Below, piece after piece: positions 1 through 7,073 of a stretch of 64,000 bases of DNA. The position numbers were made by a program, and so were the translations under genes. The notes under the pieces were generated by a model. The model was not told where the DNA came from, did not search any database, and saw only the letters and a program-made list of their open reading frames with translations. Origin of the DNA: Peribacillus sp. FSL H8-0477 (lineage in GTDB: Bacteria; Bacillota; Bacilli; Bacillales; DSM-1321); the NCBI RefSeq assembly GCF_038002765.1, contig NZ_JBBODE010000001.1:1302001-1366000 (forward strand), in the 5' to 3' direction. Numbering within the stretch: position 1 is the first letter of the stretch; the number at the start of each line of letters is the position of its first letter.

Positions 1-230
1 GCTTTCATGTATAATACTACCATACTTTTTAATAAAGATACTCTGTCCGTTTCATGACTTATTCAACAATAAAAACCCCACTTATCACGCGCGGGGTATT
101 AGTAGGTATTAAGCCAGACTTGTCGTGGTTCGTTTTATCCTACTTATTATGGGTTTTATGTATGAATCTATTGAATTACTATATTCGTATGGTAATTAAT
201 AGTATAATTACCAAAGGAGGCGGTTACTAT
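1..230. other. Window start, no gene assigned
   Basis: The reading frame of the first gene can be extended back to position 54, but that start has no ribosome binding site and the extra residues are replaced by a well-placed start at 231. A CCCC/GGGG hairpin lies near 74-98 and could be the end of a transcript from outside the window. No promoter could be fixed with confidence. Confidence 0.4.
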
Positions 231-908
231 ATGAACTTACGTAATAAGTTGAGCATTGCTGGTTGTGTCGTGATACTCGCGGGTACAATTATTATTGGGA
301 ACCAAACATATCAGAATAGACAAGATGCCGTGATTAAAAAGTCTGCGAATGATCTGAATATGCGGGCGCTTACTGTTGCTGCAAAAGATGATTCTACGAG
401 TGAAGATAAAAAGAGTGAAGATCCTGATTCATCCAAAGTGGATGCAAAGGGTGACGACGTAGAAAAGAGTACTGTTTCTACCAAAAAAGCTGAGTCTAGT
501 AAAACGGAAGCTGCGCAAGATACAAGCAGCAGCACTGCATCTACCAATAGTAATCAGACCAAACAGGATACTAGTAGTTCACCTGCAGCTGCACCTAAAC
601 AGGCTGATTCTTCGGTAAGTACACCTGCAAAAGACAAACCATCGTCAAGTACACCGGTTAAGAAGGATGAGTCTACCGGCACTACTCCTCCAAAAGACAA
701 GGACAACACAAGTGGTTTACATTTTTCTTCTAGAGAAGAAGCGATTCAATATGGAACAAGCAGGCTTTCAGCTGAGGAGCTAGCGATTTATAAAAAAGCT
801 TCTGCAAAAGGAATGACTGCCGAACAAGAAGCGTTAGCATTCCAAGTTGCTTCATCCCGGTTTTCTTCTGAAGAAATACAAGCTTTAAAAGAAGCGCTCA
901 ATAAGTAA
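231..908 (+). CDS. Membrane-anchored Ser/Thr/Lys-rich hypothetical protein
   Basis: This 225-residue protein is not recognised. The start at 231 was chosen because AAAGGAGG stands about nine bases before it; a start at 54 has no such site. Residues 7-25 form one hydrophobic segment without a lipobox, so it is probably an uncleaved anchor or a signal peptide. A long low-complexity stretch (about 50-160) rich in Ser, Thr, Lys, Asp and Pro follows, a likely cell-wall-spanning spacer. The last 60 residues are compact and helical, with two similar halves containing FSSREEAIQYG and FSSEEIQALKEAL. The expected topology is a short cytoplasmic N-terminus and an extracytoplasmic remainder. An intrinsic terminator follows directly. 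No function is assigned. Confidence 0.7.
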   Translation: MNLRNKLSIAGCVVILAGTIIIGNQTYQNRQDAVIKKSANDLNMRALTVAAKDDSTSEDKKSEDPDSSKVDAKGDDVEKSTVSTKKAESSKTEAAQDTSSSTASTNSNQTKQDTSSSPAAAPKQADSSVSTPAKDKPSSSTPVKKDESTGTTPPKDKDNTSGLHFSSREEAIQYGTSRLSAEELAIYKKASAKGMTAEQEALAFQVASSRFSSEEIQALKEALNK

Positions 909-912
909 TACT

Positions 913-1146
913 TTACTCCGCCCTTGTTGGCGGTTTTATTATATCTATCATAAGATTTTGCCTTTTAAGCTTATGATTGTTTAACGCAAGGGTTTGATAG
1001 ATTAGGATAAAATGATCAAGCTGCCTGCTTAATTCAATTGTTTCTACGCAATTACACCCATTTTTATTAGCCTTTTTAATCATCTCTATTCGAGTACGTT
1101 CTATTAATTGAGTTAAAAAAAGCATTTTTTCACCGGACTTACCCAT
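913..1146 (-). CDS. Spo0E-family aspartyl-phosphate phosphatase
   Basis: This 77-residue protein carries the Spo0E-family signature as ELSRQLDHFILIYQ near residues 48-61, preceded by a helix of the type LTQLIERTRIEMIKKA. Family members are small helical hairpins that dephosphorylate Spo0A~P and delay entry into sporulation; the SxxLD residues form the active-site motif. The start at 1146 was chosen over an upstream one because AAAGGAGAGGTG precedes it at normal spacing. It is convergent with the preceding plus-strand gene, and the two stop codons are only a few bases apart. The family assignment is fairly sure; its specific target is inferred. Confidence 0.85.
   Translation of the reverse strand: MGKSGEKMLFLTQLIERTRIEMIKKANKNGCNCVETIELSRQLDHFILIYQTLALNNHKLKRQNLMIDIIKPPTRAE
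918..940 (+). terminator. Intrinsic terminator of the 231-908 gene
   Basis: CCGCC and GGCGG pair around a six-base loop and are followed by TTTTATT. The hairpin also lies inside the last codons of the convergent Spo0E-like gene. Confidence 0.75.
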
Positions 1147-1240
1147 GGATTCACACCTCTCCTTTATTAGGTATATTTTACCATTGTTTAATACTGGAAT
1201 ATACAAGAAAATTGTGAACTTTTTTCAGCACATTAGAAGA

Positions 1241-1264
1241 AGGGCTGTGCTCAAGCACAGCCCT
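1241..1264 (-). terminator. Hairpin at the end of the Fur-box operon
   Basis: GGGCTGTGC and GCACAGCCC form a nine-base-pair stem with a four-base loop. On the minus strand the following bases are TTCTTCT, a broken T tract. On the plus strand the stem is followed by TTTTT, so it may act in both directions. Confidence 0.6.
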
Positions 1265-1270
1265 TTTTCT

Positions 1271-1795
1271 TTACTTCAGTTTGGTCACTTCTACCAATTC
1301 ATCGATGGGCATTTGCAGCGCTCGGTTACCTAGTTCTTGCTTCAACTGTTCATTATGAATGTATTCTTCTGGCGTAAATGAATCTTCACGCCCTTTTTTT
1401 AGGTACTCATAAAAGACAGCAGGTAAGAAGTTTTCCTTTAAAATCACTTCAACTGCTTCCCCTGTTTCGCGTGTAAACACATAGGCATACGCAGTTGGGC
1501 GGTAAGGATCGTATTGAGCTTTTGGATAATCTGTATCGACTGTGTAGGTCCCTCTTGTTTTGGCGCGAGTAACAAACTCGAACGCATCGCGGAAACCAGG
1601 TCCGCCATGACCGGATAAGATGGAGAGATCTTTACGATTTGGTATTTCCGCTCCATATAAGGAGTCAAAGGCGGCTTGAATCACTCGGAATCCCACCCCT
1701 ATTGCCATATAAGCAGCTGTTCCGTGGTACTTACGAATATCCTCAAAACTAATTTCTAATAAGTCTTCTCGATCATAAATTTTAATGGTATTCAT
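1271..1795 (-). CDS. FmdE-like protein, last gene of the Fur-box operon
   Basis: This 174-residue cytosolic protein resembles the FmdE family (named after formylmethanofuran dehydrogenase subunit E; role unclear in bacteria, some members bind metal). Visible features are KYHGTAAYMAIGVGFRVIQA at about 22-41, like the family's HGH..P..alG opening, and SGHGGPGFRDAFEFVTRAK at 61-79 where the family usually has cysteine motifs. The protein has no cysteine, so any metal site would use H24 and H63. The C-terminal zinc ribbon of archaeal FmdE is missing. It begins 12 bases after the SLH-like gene and ends at a hairpin. The link to metal handling comes from family and context; the function is not established. 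Confidence 0.6.
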   Translation of the reverse strand: MNTIKIYDREDLLEISFEDIRKYHGTAAYMAIGVGFRVIQAAFDSLYGAEIPNRKDLSILSGHGGPGFRDAFEFVTRAKTRGTYTVDTDYPKAQYDPYRPTAYAYVFTRETGEAVEVILKENFLPAVFYEYLKKGREDSFTPEEYIHNEQLKQELGNRALQMPIDELVEVTKLK

Positions 1796-1807
1796 CTAGT
1801 ACATCTC

Positions 1808-2602
1808 CTACCTTTTTTGATTACTTTTCTTTCTTCTTAGGAAGAAGAAAATGAACAGTAGTACTATAACACTTATCCCTACTACAAATGGGTTCCAACC
1901 ACCAGCTTCTTCTGCTTTATCTGAGGTTGGTTTTATAAGTTCGCTCTCTATTTTTAAAAAGTGCAAAGCATTTTTTTCACTCGGTCCTGCCCAAGACTTG
2001 GTTAGCGACATTCCTTGCCATACGAGTGGATCGACCGATTCCGCTGCTACATATGGATGTTCACCAAGCTCGTACACGTTTCCATCAATCGTCAGTTCAT
2101 AGGTCTCTTCTACTTGCTGAACTTTTTCTATTACACCAGTTGGCCCCGAAGCAAATCCCGACCGTTCAGCAAGGGTGTGACCGCCGATATCACGTTCCAA
2201 ATTGGCTGCAATAAACTGGGCAAATTCTTCGCGTGTCATCGTTCCTTCCGGGTTTTCGACAGATAGTGCATTCTCGAAGAACGCCTGATTGACATCGGCA
2301 TAGGTTGCCTCGCCTTTTGTAGAAGATAGATACCCCTTTTCGAGTGCTAATTTACCTTCAAAACCAAAGAACCCTCCAACAAACTCCCCGAGTTTCTCTC
2401 TTGTTAGTGGATCTTGCGGGCGAAAGGTCTGATTACCTGATTCAGCAGACAGCATTCCTAAAGCACTGATTAGGAGAATATCCTCTGCTGCTTCGGTATA
2501 GTGAATATCTTCAAAAACACTTTGACTGTTCATCACATGAGCCGATACATTTGTCGTAATCAATAAAAGAAATGAACAAATGCAGATCGCTTTTTTCCAC
2601 AT
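1808..2602 (-). CDS. Exported SLH-like protein with C-terminal membrane anchor
   Basis: This 264-residue protein has a signal peptide (residues 1-21, ending NVSA). Two SLH-like stretches follow: around 29-80, with FRPQDPLTREKLGEF, and around 105-140, with MTREEFAQFIAANL. A middle domain comes next, and then a C-terminal membrane segment (about 234-256) with a basic tail, RRKKSNQKR. The predicted mature protein starts with His22. SLH domains normally bind secondary cell wall polymers, so this protein could link the membrane to the wall. It sits between the coiled-coil protein (16-base gap) and the FmdE-like protein. The topology is clear; the SLH assignment is moderate and the function unknown. 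Confidence 0.6.
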   Translation of the reverse strand: MWKKAICICSFLLLITTNVSAHVMNSQSVFEDIHYTEAAEDILLISALGMLSAESGNQTFRPQDPLTREKLGEFVGGFFGFEGKLALEKGYLSSTKGEATYADVNQAFFENALSVENPEGTMTREEFAQFIAANLERDIGGHTLAERSGFASGPTGVIEKVQQVEETYELTIDGNVYELGEHPYVAAESVDPLVWQGMSLTKSWAGPSEKNALHFLKIESELIKPTSDKAEEAGGWNPFVVGISVIVLLFIFFFLRRKKSNQKR

Positions 2603-2617
2603 ACTCCGTCTATCTCC

Positions 2618-3553
2618 TTACTTTGACTGGATTCGCAGCCCGCCATCTATTTGTTGAATATAAGGGGTAGTCATTCCGTCTAGATGTGTTAATGCATCAT
2701 ACGGAATCGTAAACGGAATTAATTCTTCCACTAATTCTTCCGGTAAGCGGAACCCATTATAAAAACCAGATTCTAATACTAGTTTTGCACTTTTCCCATT
2801 CTCATTCTGTAATACTTGACCGAGTAAGATAACGTGGCCGTCTTTCCGTTCATATACCACATACACATGATCGCTGCGGAAGAAATAACGCACATCACTG
2901 CCTTCATTAAAATGAGATTCACTCACTGCTCCTTTAACGGTCCACTTTTCTATGGAATTCTTAACTCGTTCGTTGTCTGCTTCAAGGGCTGCAATGAGGG
3001 GGTATTCAATCTCTGACGTCCAGTCAATATCCAAATAATTAGCCACTTGTTCTAAGTCTAGTCCTGCATTTTCACTTAAAAAAACAGCTCTTGCTCCGAC
3101 ATTTTTTTCAATCATTTGGAGTAGATCATGATGTCCCTCTAATGATGTCTTTGAGGACTCAACTTGCTTAAACTCCAAGTAGAGCGTATTTAATTCTTCC
3201 ATATATGTTTGGATCCTTTTTTCCATTATCCATTGACTGCCCATTACATCAACGATCTCTTGACCATCTCGTACTAAAGCTAACCACGTATCAAGCCCTA
3301 CGTCTGAGTAAAACTGTAGTCTTTCCGCCGCGATCTGTTGATGTTCTTCAAAGTTCTCTTCTAGTTCATCTACCTTGGGTGTTAACTCAGCGATTTCTTG
3401 CTCGGTAGCATTCATTTCTTCTTTTAACTGTTCAATCGTCGACTCATCGTACACAACTGTCAGAAAGTCAGCAAACGCACCCGTCAAATGTGCATATACC
3501 GGTGTCGCAAGAACGAGGCATAGCGCTAACATCAGCCCTGCTTTTTTATACAT
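2618..3553 (-). CDS. Exported coiled-coil protein, possible partner of the FtsX-like permease
   Basis: This 311-residue protein has a signal peptide (residues 1-21, ending PVYA), so the predicted mature chain starts with His22. Residues about 38-80 and 115-150 are heptad-like, Glu/Lys/Leu-rich and probably coiled coil; a globular C-terminal half follows. There is no membrane anchor or lipobox. The first eight bases overlap the FtsX-like gene. In Gram-positive FtsEX systems the partner (PcsB, CwlO) is likewise exported and has an N-terminal coiled coil, but no peptidase domain (NlpC/P60 or CHAP) is visible here. I infer a partner of the FtsE/FtsX-like pair. The sequence family is not recognised. 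Confidence 0.6.
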   Translation of the reverse strand: MYKKAGLMLALCLVLATPVYAHLTGAFADFLTVVYDESTIEQLKEEMNATEQEIAELTPKVDELEENFEEHQQIAAERLQFYSDVGLDTWLALVRDGQEIVDVMGSQWIMEKRIQTYMEELNTLYLEFKQVESSKTSLEGHHDLLQMIEKNVGARAVFLSENAGLDLEQVANYLDIDWTSEIEYPLIAALEADNERVKNSIEKWTVKGAVSESHFNEGSDVRYFFRSDHVYVVYERKDGHVILLGQVLQNENGKSAKLVLESGFYNGFRLPEELVEELIPFTIPYDALTHLDGMTTPYIQQIDGGLRIQSK

Positions 3554-4409
3554 GCTTGATCAACTTCCTTGTGGATAAGTAGCTGGCACATACCCCAATC
3601 CCAACACCACAGACTAATTGGCATCCTCCTACAAGTAAGAATGTTGGTACATCCATTTTATTTAAGAAAGGAATCTCTTGAAAAACAAAATAAAACAGAA
3701 CAAACGTCATTAAAATAGATAGTAAACTTCCTAAAAATCCAATCATGAAGCCTTCTACTAAAAATTGAAACCGAACGAATTTAGGGTTAGCGCCAATTAA
3801 TAATTTCACACGAATTTCTTTTTCTCGCTGATATAATGCTAAGTGAAAAGCGATGTAGATCATCATAAACGCTATGGCAAAAAAGAAAAGTGACCCAAGT
3901 AACCCGAACCATTCTATATTTTTCAGAACACTTGCTAAGTATTCGGCCATTTGCTGCGGATAGACAACTTTCTCAATCCCTTTCATGGCACTTAACTGTT
4001 CGGCCATTTGCGGCATTAGCTGTACATCTTTCACCTGGAATTTCACGGCGTCTTGCATGGCACCATTCGTAAAGGAATCTAGTAAATAGTCTTTCCCCGC
4101 AAAAAATAAACCAAGTCGTTCAAGGAGTACTTCACCTGGCTCGATTTCTACTTTTTCAATAAAGCTGTTTTTCTCTAGTACTTGCGCAACATCCTCTGCC
4201 GCATATCCCTCTTCTATATACACTTTCATAGATAGTTGAGATTCCACATACGCAATACTATCTTGCATAGCGATACGGGCAAGCAGTAAGGAGCCAATCA
4301 GGAGCATCGCTGCAAAAATCAGTGCGATGGATGCAAGCGTTGCGCCTTTATTACGATACATCCCTTGTTTGACATCTTGCCACATATACCGCATATTATT
4401 GGCGTTCAT
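3546..4409 (-). CDS. FtsX-like ABC transporter permease
   Basis: This 287-residue protein has FtsX architecture: a cytoplasmic N-terminus, one membrane helix (about 23-45), an extracytoplasmic domain of about 120 residues, then three more helices (about 165-190, 215-240, 257-280). The stretch EKEIRVKLLIGANPKFVRF before the third helix matches the conserved FtsX loop (EIRxMxLVGA...). FtsX-type proteins do not import solutes; they pass ATP-driven movement to an extracytoplasmic partner. The gene overlaps the FtsE-like gene by 14 bases and the coiled-coil gene by 8. A second, true ftsEX is expected elsewhere in such a genome, so this would be a specialised copy. Confidence 0.8.
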   Translation of the reverse strand: MNANNMRYMWQDVKQGMYRNKGATLASIALIFAAMLLIGSLLLARIAMQDSIAYVESQLSMKVYIEEGYAAEDVAQVLEKNSFIEKVEIEPGEVLLERLGLFFAGKDYLLDSFTNGAMQDAVKFQVKDVQLMPQMAEQLSAMKGIEKVVYPQQMAEYLASVLKNIEWFGLLGSLFFFAIAFMMIYIAFHLALYQREKEIRVKLLIGANPKFVRFQFLVEGFMIGFLGSLLSILMTFVLFYFVFQEIPFLNKMDVPTFLLVGGCQLVCGVGIGVCASYLSTRKLIKHV

Positions 4410-5046
4410 ATACGTTCCCCTTATCCAGCACCCATGACTTCGCTGAAAATGATTGCACTAATTGTTCCGAATGAGTAATAACGAGCATCGCTACTCCCTC
4501 CTCCTGCTGCAATTCCCGCAATAACCGTAGTACTTCACTTGCTGTCTCTGGATCCAAATTCCCGGTTGGCTCATCTGCTAAGATCAGCTTTGGTTTATTA
4601 AGTAGAGCCCGCACAATAGCGACACGCTGCTGTTGTCCTCCAGATAAGACAGTTGGCCGCACATTCGCTTTTTTCTCTAGCCCAACTCGTTTAAGTAAAC
4701 GCAGTGCTTCTGCTTCGATTTCCTTGGCCTCTCTACCGATTACTTGACCAGCAAGCATGACATTTTCCAGTACTGTTTTTCGCTCAAGTAAGTCAAACGA
4801 TTGGAAAATAACGCCCATTTTCCTACGCAATTCATATTTCGGATAGGTTTCAATCAGCACTCCATCGATCAGTATACTGCCCGTATCTCTCTCTATTTCC
4901 CGATAAAGCAGTTTTACTAAGGTACTTTTTCCAGAGCCTGAGCGCCCTTGGAGAAACGCAAATTCTCCAGGAGCTACATGTAGGTTCACATCACATAAAA
5001 CAGACTCTTGCTCAAAACGTTTTGAAACATTTTCAAGATGTATCAA
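4396..5046 (-). CDS. FtsE-like ABC transporter ATPase
   Basis: This 216-residue ABC ATPase belongs to the FtsE/LolD/MacB group. It shows Walker A GRSGSGKST (about 34-42), Q-loop VIFQSFDLL (about 79-87), signature LSGGQQQRVAIVRAL and Walker B LILADEPTGNLDPET. The Gly-Asn-Leu-Asp after Walker B is typical of this group and unlike the importer ATPases of the same operon. It lies one base after the GATase-like gene and overlaps the FtsX-like gene, so the two should form one complex. The domain call is secure; the role in this operon is inferred. Confidence 0.85.
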   Translation of the reverse strand: MIHLENVSKRFEQESVLCDVNLHVAPGEFAFLQGRSGSGKSTLVKLLYREIERDTGSILIDGVLIETYPKYELRRKMGVIFQSFDLLERKTVLENVMLAGQVIGREAKEIEAEALRLLKRVGLEKKANVRPTVLSGGQQQRVAIVRALLNKPKLILADEPTGNLDPETASEVLRLLRELQQEEGVAMLVITHSEQLVQSFSAKSWVLDKGNVYERQ

Positions 5047-5047
5047 C

Positions 5048-5656
5048 TTATAACTGACCTTCGACTAACCATGGTAAAAAGCCTCGTAAGAACCGTTCAG
5101 TTGCCGGCATAAAATATGAACCATAATGGAAATCCGGATCGAGCGTGGTATTGATCCACGTACCTTTCGTACTTTCTTTATCGATATAAAGAACGGCACC
5201 ACCATCATCGGTTGAAACAAGCACTTCACAATGTTCTGGAGGCCAATACACGCCATGTTGATGCCAGGTAGCATCAGCAAGTGTTAAATAATTCGTAAAC
5301 AAATCATGTTCCGGTGCAGCTAAAACTAACCCGCTTTTCGCATCCTTTTCAAGCCACCACCAAAAGTTTGTCGGACGGAATTCCCATTTATGACTTGGCA
5401 GCCAATCTATTCCCTGAGGCCCGAATGTCACAACTGTTCCACCTTCGTTGGCAAACTCATGAATTTTCGCTACATTTTTCTCAAGCAGCCCTAAATGGGT
5501 TTGAGAAGGGACAAGCAATACATCGACCCCTTCTAGAGAGGCTGCTTCTAATTCACGGATTGGAATCAACCGATGAATATACTTGGCAAACTCTGACGTT
5601 TTATATGTACGATGATGGTGTGAACTCCCACCATAAACGACGGCTATTTTTCTCAT
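5048..5656 (-). CDS. GATase-like protein B of a paralogous pair
   Basis: This 202-residue cytosolic protein has a flavodoxin-like class I GATase/ThuA-type fold by appearance: strand RKIAVVYGG, then VDVLLVPSQ and GGTVVTFGP. No catalytic Cys-His-Glu triad is obvious. The start at 5656 was chosen because AGAGGTGA lies just before it and it overlaps the previous stop as ATGA; a longer form adds 16 residues inside the upstream gene. It is rich in histidine clusters: HHH at 13-15, WHQH at 131-134 and EHCE at 141-144. It is a clear paralogue of the next gene upstream, sharing DWLP/EWLP and YID..STKGT. The biochemical role is unknown; metal or ligand binding is a guess from residues and context. Confidence 0.6.
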   Translation of the reverse strand: MRKIAVVYGGSSHHHRTYKTSEFAKYIHRLIPIRELEAASLEGVDVLLVPSQTHLGLLEKNVAKIHEFANEGGTVVTFGPQGIDWLPSHKWEFRPTNFWWWLEKDAKSGLVLAAPEHDLFTNYLTLADATWHQHGVYWPPEHCEVLVSTDDGGAVLYIDKESTKGTWINTTLDPDFHYGSYFMPATERFLRGFLPWLVEGQL

Positions 5657-6285
5657 GCTGTTGTCACCTCTTCTTGTAATCTTGCATTCTCTTCCTCTAC
5701 CCAAGTGAGTAATTGCGGTCCAATTAAATCCGTTGTTTTATTGATTTCTGGTTTCATATAACCAAATAAGTCCGAACCTGCATGTACAAAGATGGTTCCT
5801 TTTGTACTCACGCGGTCAATATACGTGATTGGAGCATCCCCTGGTAACGTTAAGAGAATTTCCGCTCCCTCTGGGACAGGATGATGTCCTCTCGCAAAAA
5901 AGCCAGAAACGCCTTTGTTATAGGTCATGTCATCTTCTACTACACCCTCGAATATGGCATGTGGTGTATGAATTGATACTTCATAATCTTTATGACTCGT
6001 AATCTCTTTGGGAATGAATAATTGACCACCCGGCAGCCATTCAGTCACTAAGTTTCCAGAGAAGATCAGGATTTTTCCCGCATTCACAAAATCATGAATC
6101 AGTTGGCGGTGTTCATATAAGAAATCTTGATCGGCAAAACCGCTTATCACTAAACAATCAAAGCGAGTTAAGTCTAGATCCGGTAATTCATATAGATCCA
6201 CATTCGTAAACCCTTCTCTTTCTTTATTGAGACCACGTTGAGCAAAAATAGCTCCTGGATTGAGTTCTAGAAATCTTGTTTTCAT
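5653..6285 (-). CDS. GATase-like protein A of a paralogous pair
   Basis: This 210-residue cytosolic protein is a paralogue of the following gene and likewise looks like a class I GATase/ThuA-type fold. Strands are visible at FDCLVISGF (42-50) and GKILIFSGNL (70-79), then EWLPGG, and ITYIDRVSTKGT near 153-164. HH at 134-135 lies in ARGHHPVPEG. Its start overlaps the stop of the importer ATPase gene by one base (TAATG) and its stop overlaps the next start (ATGA), so it should be translationally coupled. In some GATase-like families the catalytic cysteine is lost and the protein binds a ligand or a partner. No reaction is assigned. Confidence 0.6.
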   Translation of the reverse strand: MKTRFLELNPGAIFAQRGLNKEREGFTNVDLYELPDLDLTRFDCLVISGFADQDFLYEHRQLIHDFVNAGKILIFSGNLVTEWLPGGQLFIPKEITSHKDYEVSIHTPHAIFEGVVEDDMTYNKGVSGFFARGHHPVPEGAEILLTLPGDAPITYIDRVSTKGTIFVHAGSDLFGYMKPEINKTTDLIGPQLLTWVEEENARLQEEVTTA

Positions 6286-7073
6286 TAGTAAGCTCCTTTA
6301 TGATTTTCTAATATGAGCAGTGCATTAATTAACGATTGTGTATAAGGATGCTGCGGGTTTTCAATCAAATCGTTTGTTTTCCCTGCCTCCACAATTTCAC
6401 CCTTTTGTAACACGATTAATCGATCACAAAATCCTCGTGTCAAAGCAATATCATGAGTAATAAAAACGTACGCAACTTGATTACATTCGTTCATTTTTTT
6501 CATTAATTCTACTAGTTCTAATCTTAGTGACGAATCTAACATGGACGTCGGTTCATCCGCAATAATCAGCTTTGGTGCACATACGAAAGCCCGCGCCAGA
6601 CCAACCCGCTGCCGTTCACCACCAGATAATTCATGTGGATATCGATCCATATATTTATCCGGATCCAATGTCACACTGGTTAACGCATGACGTACCTTTT
6701 CTAAACGTTTTCCTTTTTCCAATCCTTGAATCACAAGCGGCTCCGCTACAAGCTGGCCAATCTTCATTCGTGATGATAGGGCTTCATAGGGATCTTGAAA
6801 CACCATCTGAATATACTTGGCAAATGAGCGGCGTTCTTTGGCTTTTAGTGATAGAAGATCTTGATTTTCAAATATAATTTCACCTGCATCTGCCGTCTCA
6901 AGCCCCGCTATAATTTGGCCAATCGTACTTTTTCCTGCACCACTTGCCCCAATCAATCCAATAATTTCACCCTGCTTTAAAGAAAAAGAAACATCTTTTA
7001 GCACATCTACTTGTACTTCTTTAGAGCGGCCGAATGCTTTTTGCAAATTCTTAACTTCCAGTAAAGATGTCAT
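6285..7073 (-). CDS. OppF/DppF-type ABC importer ATPase
   Basis: This 262-residue ATPase of the peptide/nickel importer class has Walker A GASGAGKST (about 43-51), Q-loop QMVFQDPYEALSSRM, signature LSGGERQRVGLARAF, Walker [13 protein letters not shown] and switch HD in FITHDIAL. The C-terminal NPQHPYTQSLI is typical of OppD/OppF/NikE. It is the second ATPase of the importer; the first is fused to the permease encoded upstream. It overlaps that gene by four bases (ATGA). It should hydrolyse ATP at the membrane to drive uptake of the ligand bound by the lipoprotein. Confidence 0.88.
   Translation of the reverse strand: MTSLLEVKNLQKAFGRSKEVQVDVLKDVSFSLKQGEIIGLIGASGAGKSTIGQIIAGLETADAGEIIFENQDLLSLKAKERRSFAKYIQMVFQDPYEALSSRMKIGQLVAEPLVIQGLEKGKRLEKVRHALTSVTLDPDKYMDRYPHELSGGERQRVGLARAFVCAPKLIIADEPTSMLDSSLRLELVELMKKMNECNQVAYVFITHDIALTRGFCDRLIVLQKGEIVEAGKTNDLIENPQHPYTQSLINALLILENHKGAY

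Noticed and set aside
54..230. Longer N-terminus for the first gene
   Set aside because: No binding site at 54 and an excellent one before 231; the extra residues do not look like a signal peptide.
4396..5046. True cell-division ftsE
   Set aside because: It lies in a Fur-box transport operon, not with the usual division or secA2-type neighbours; FtsE-like is the safer name.
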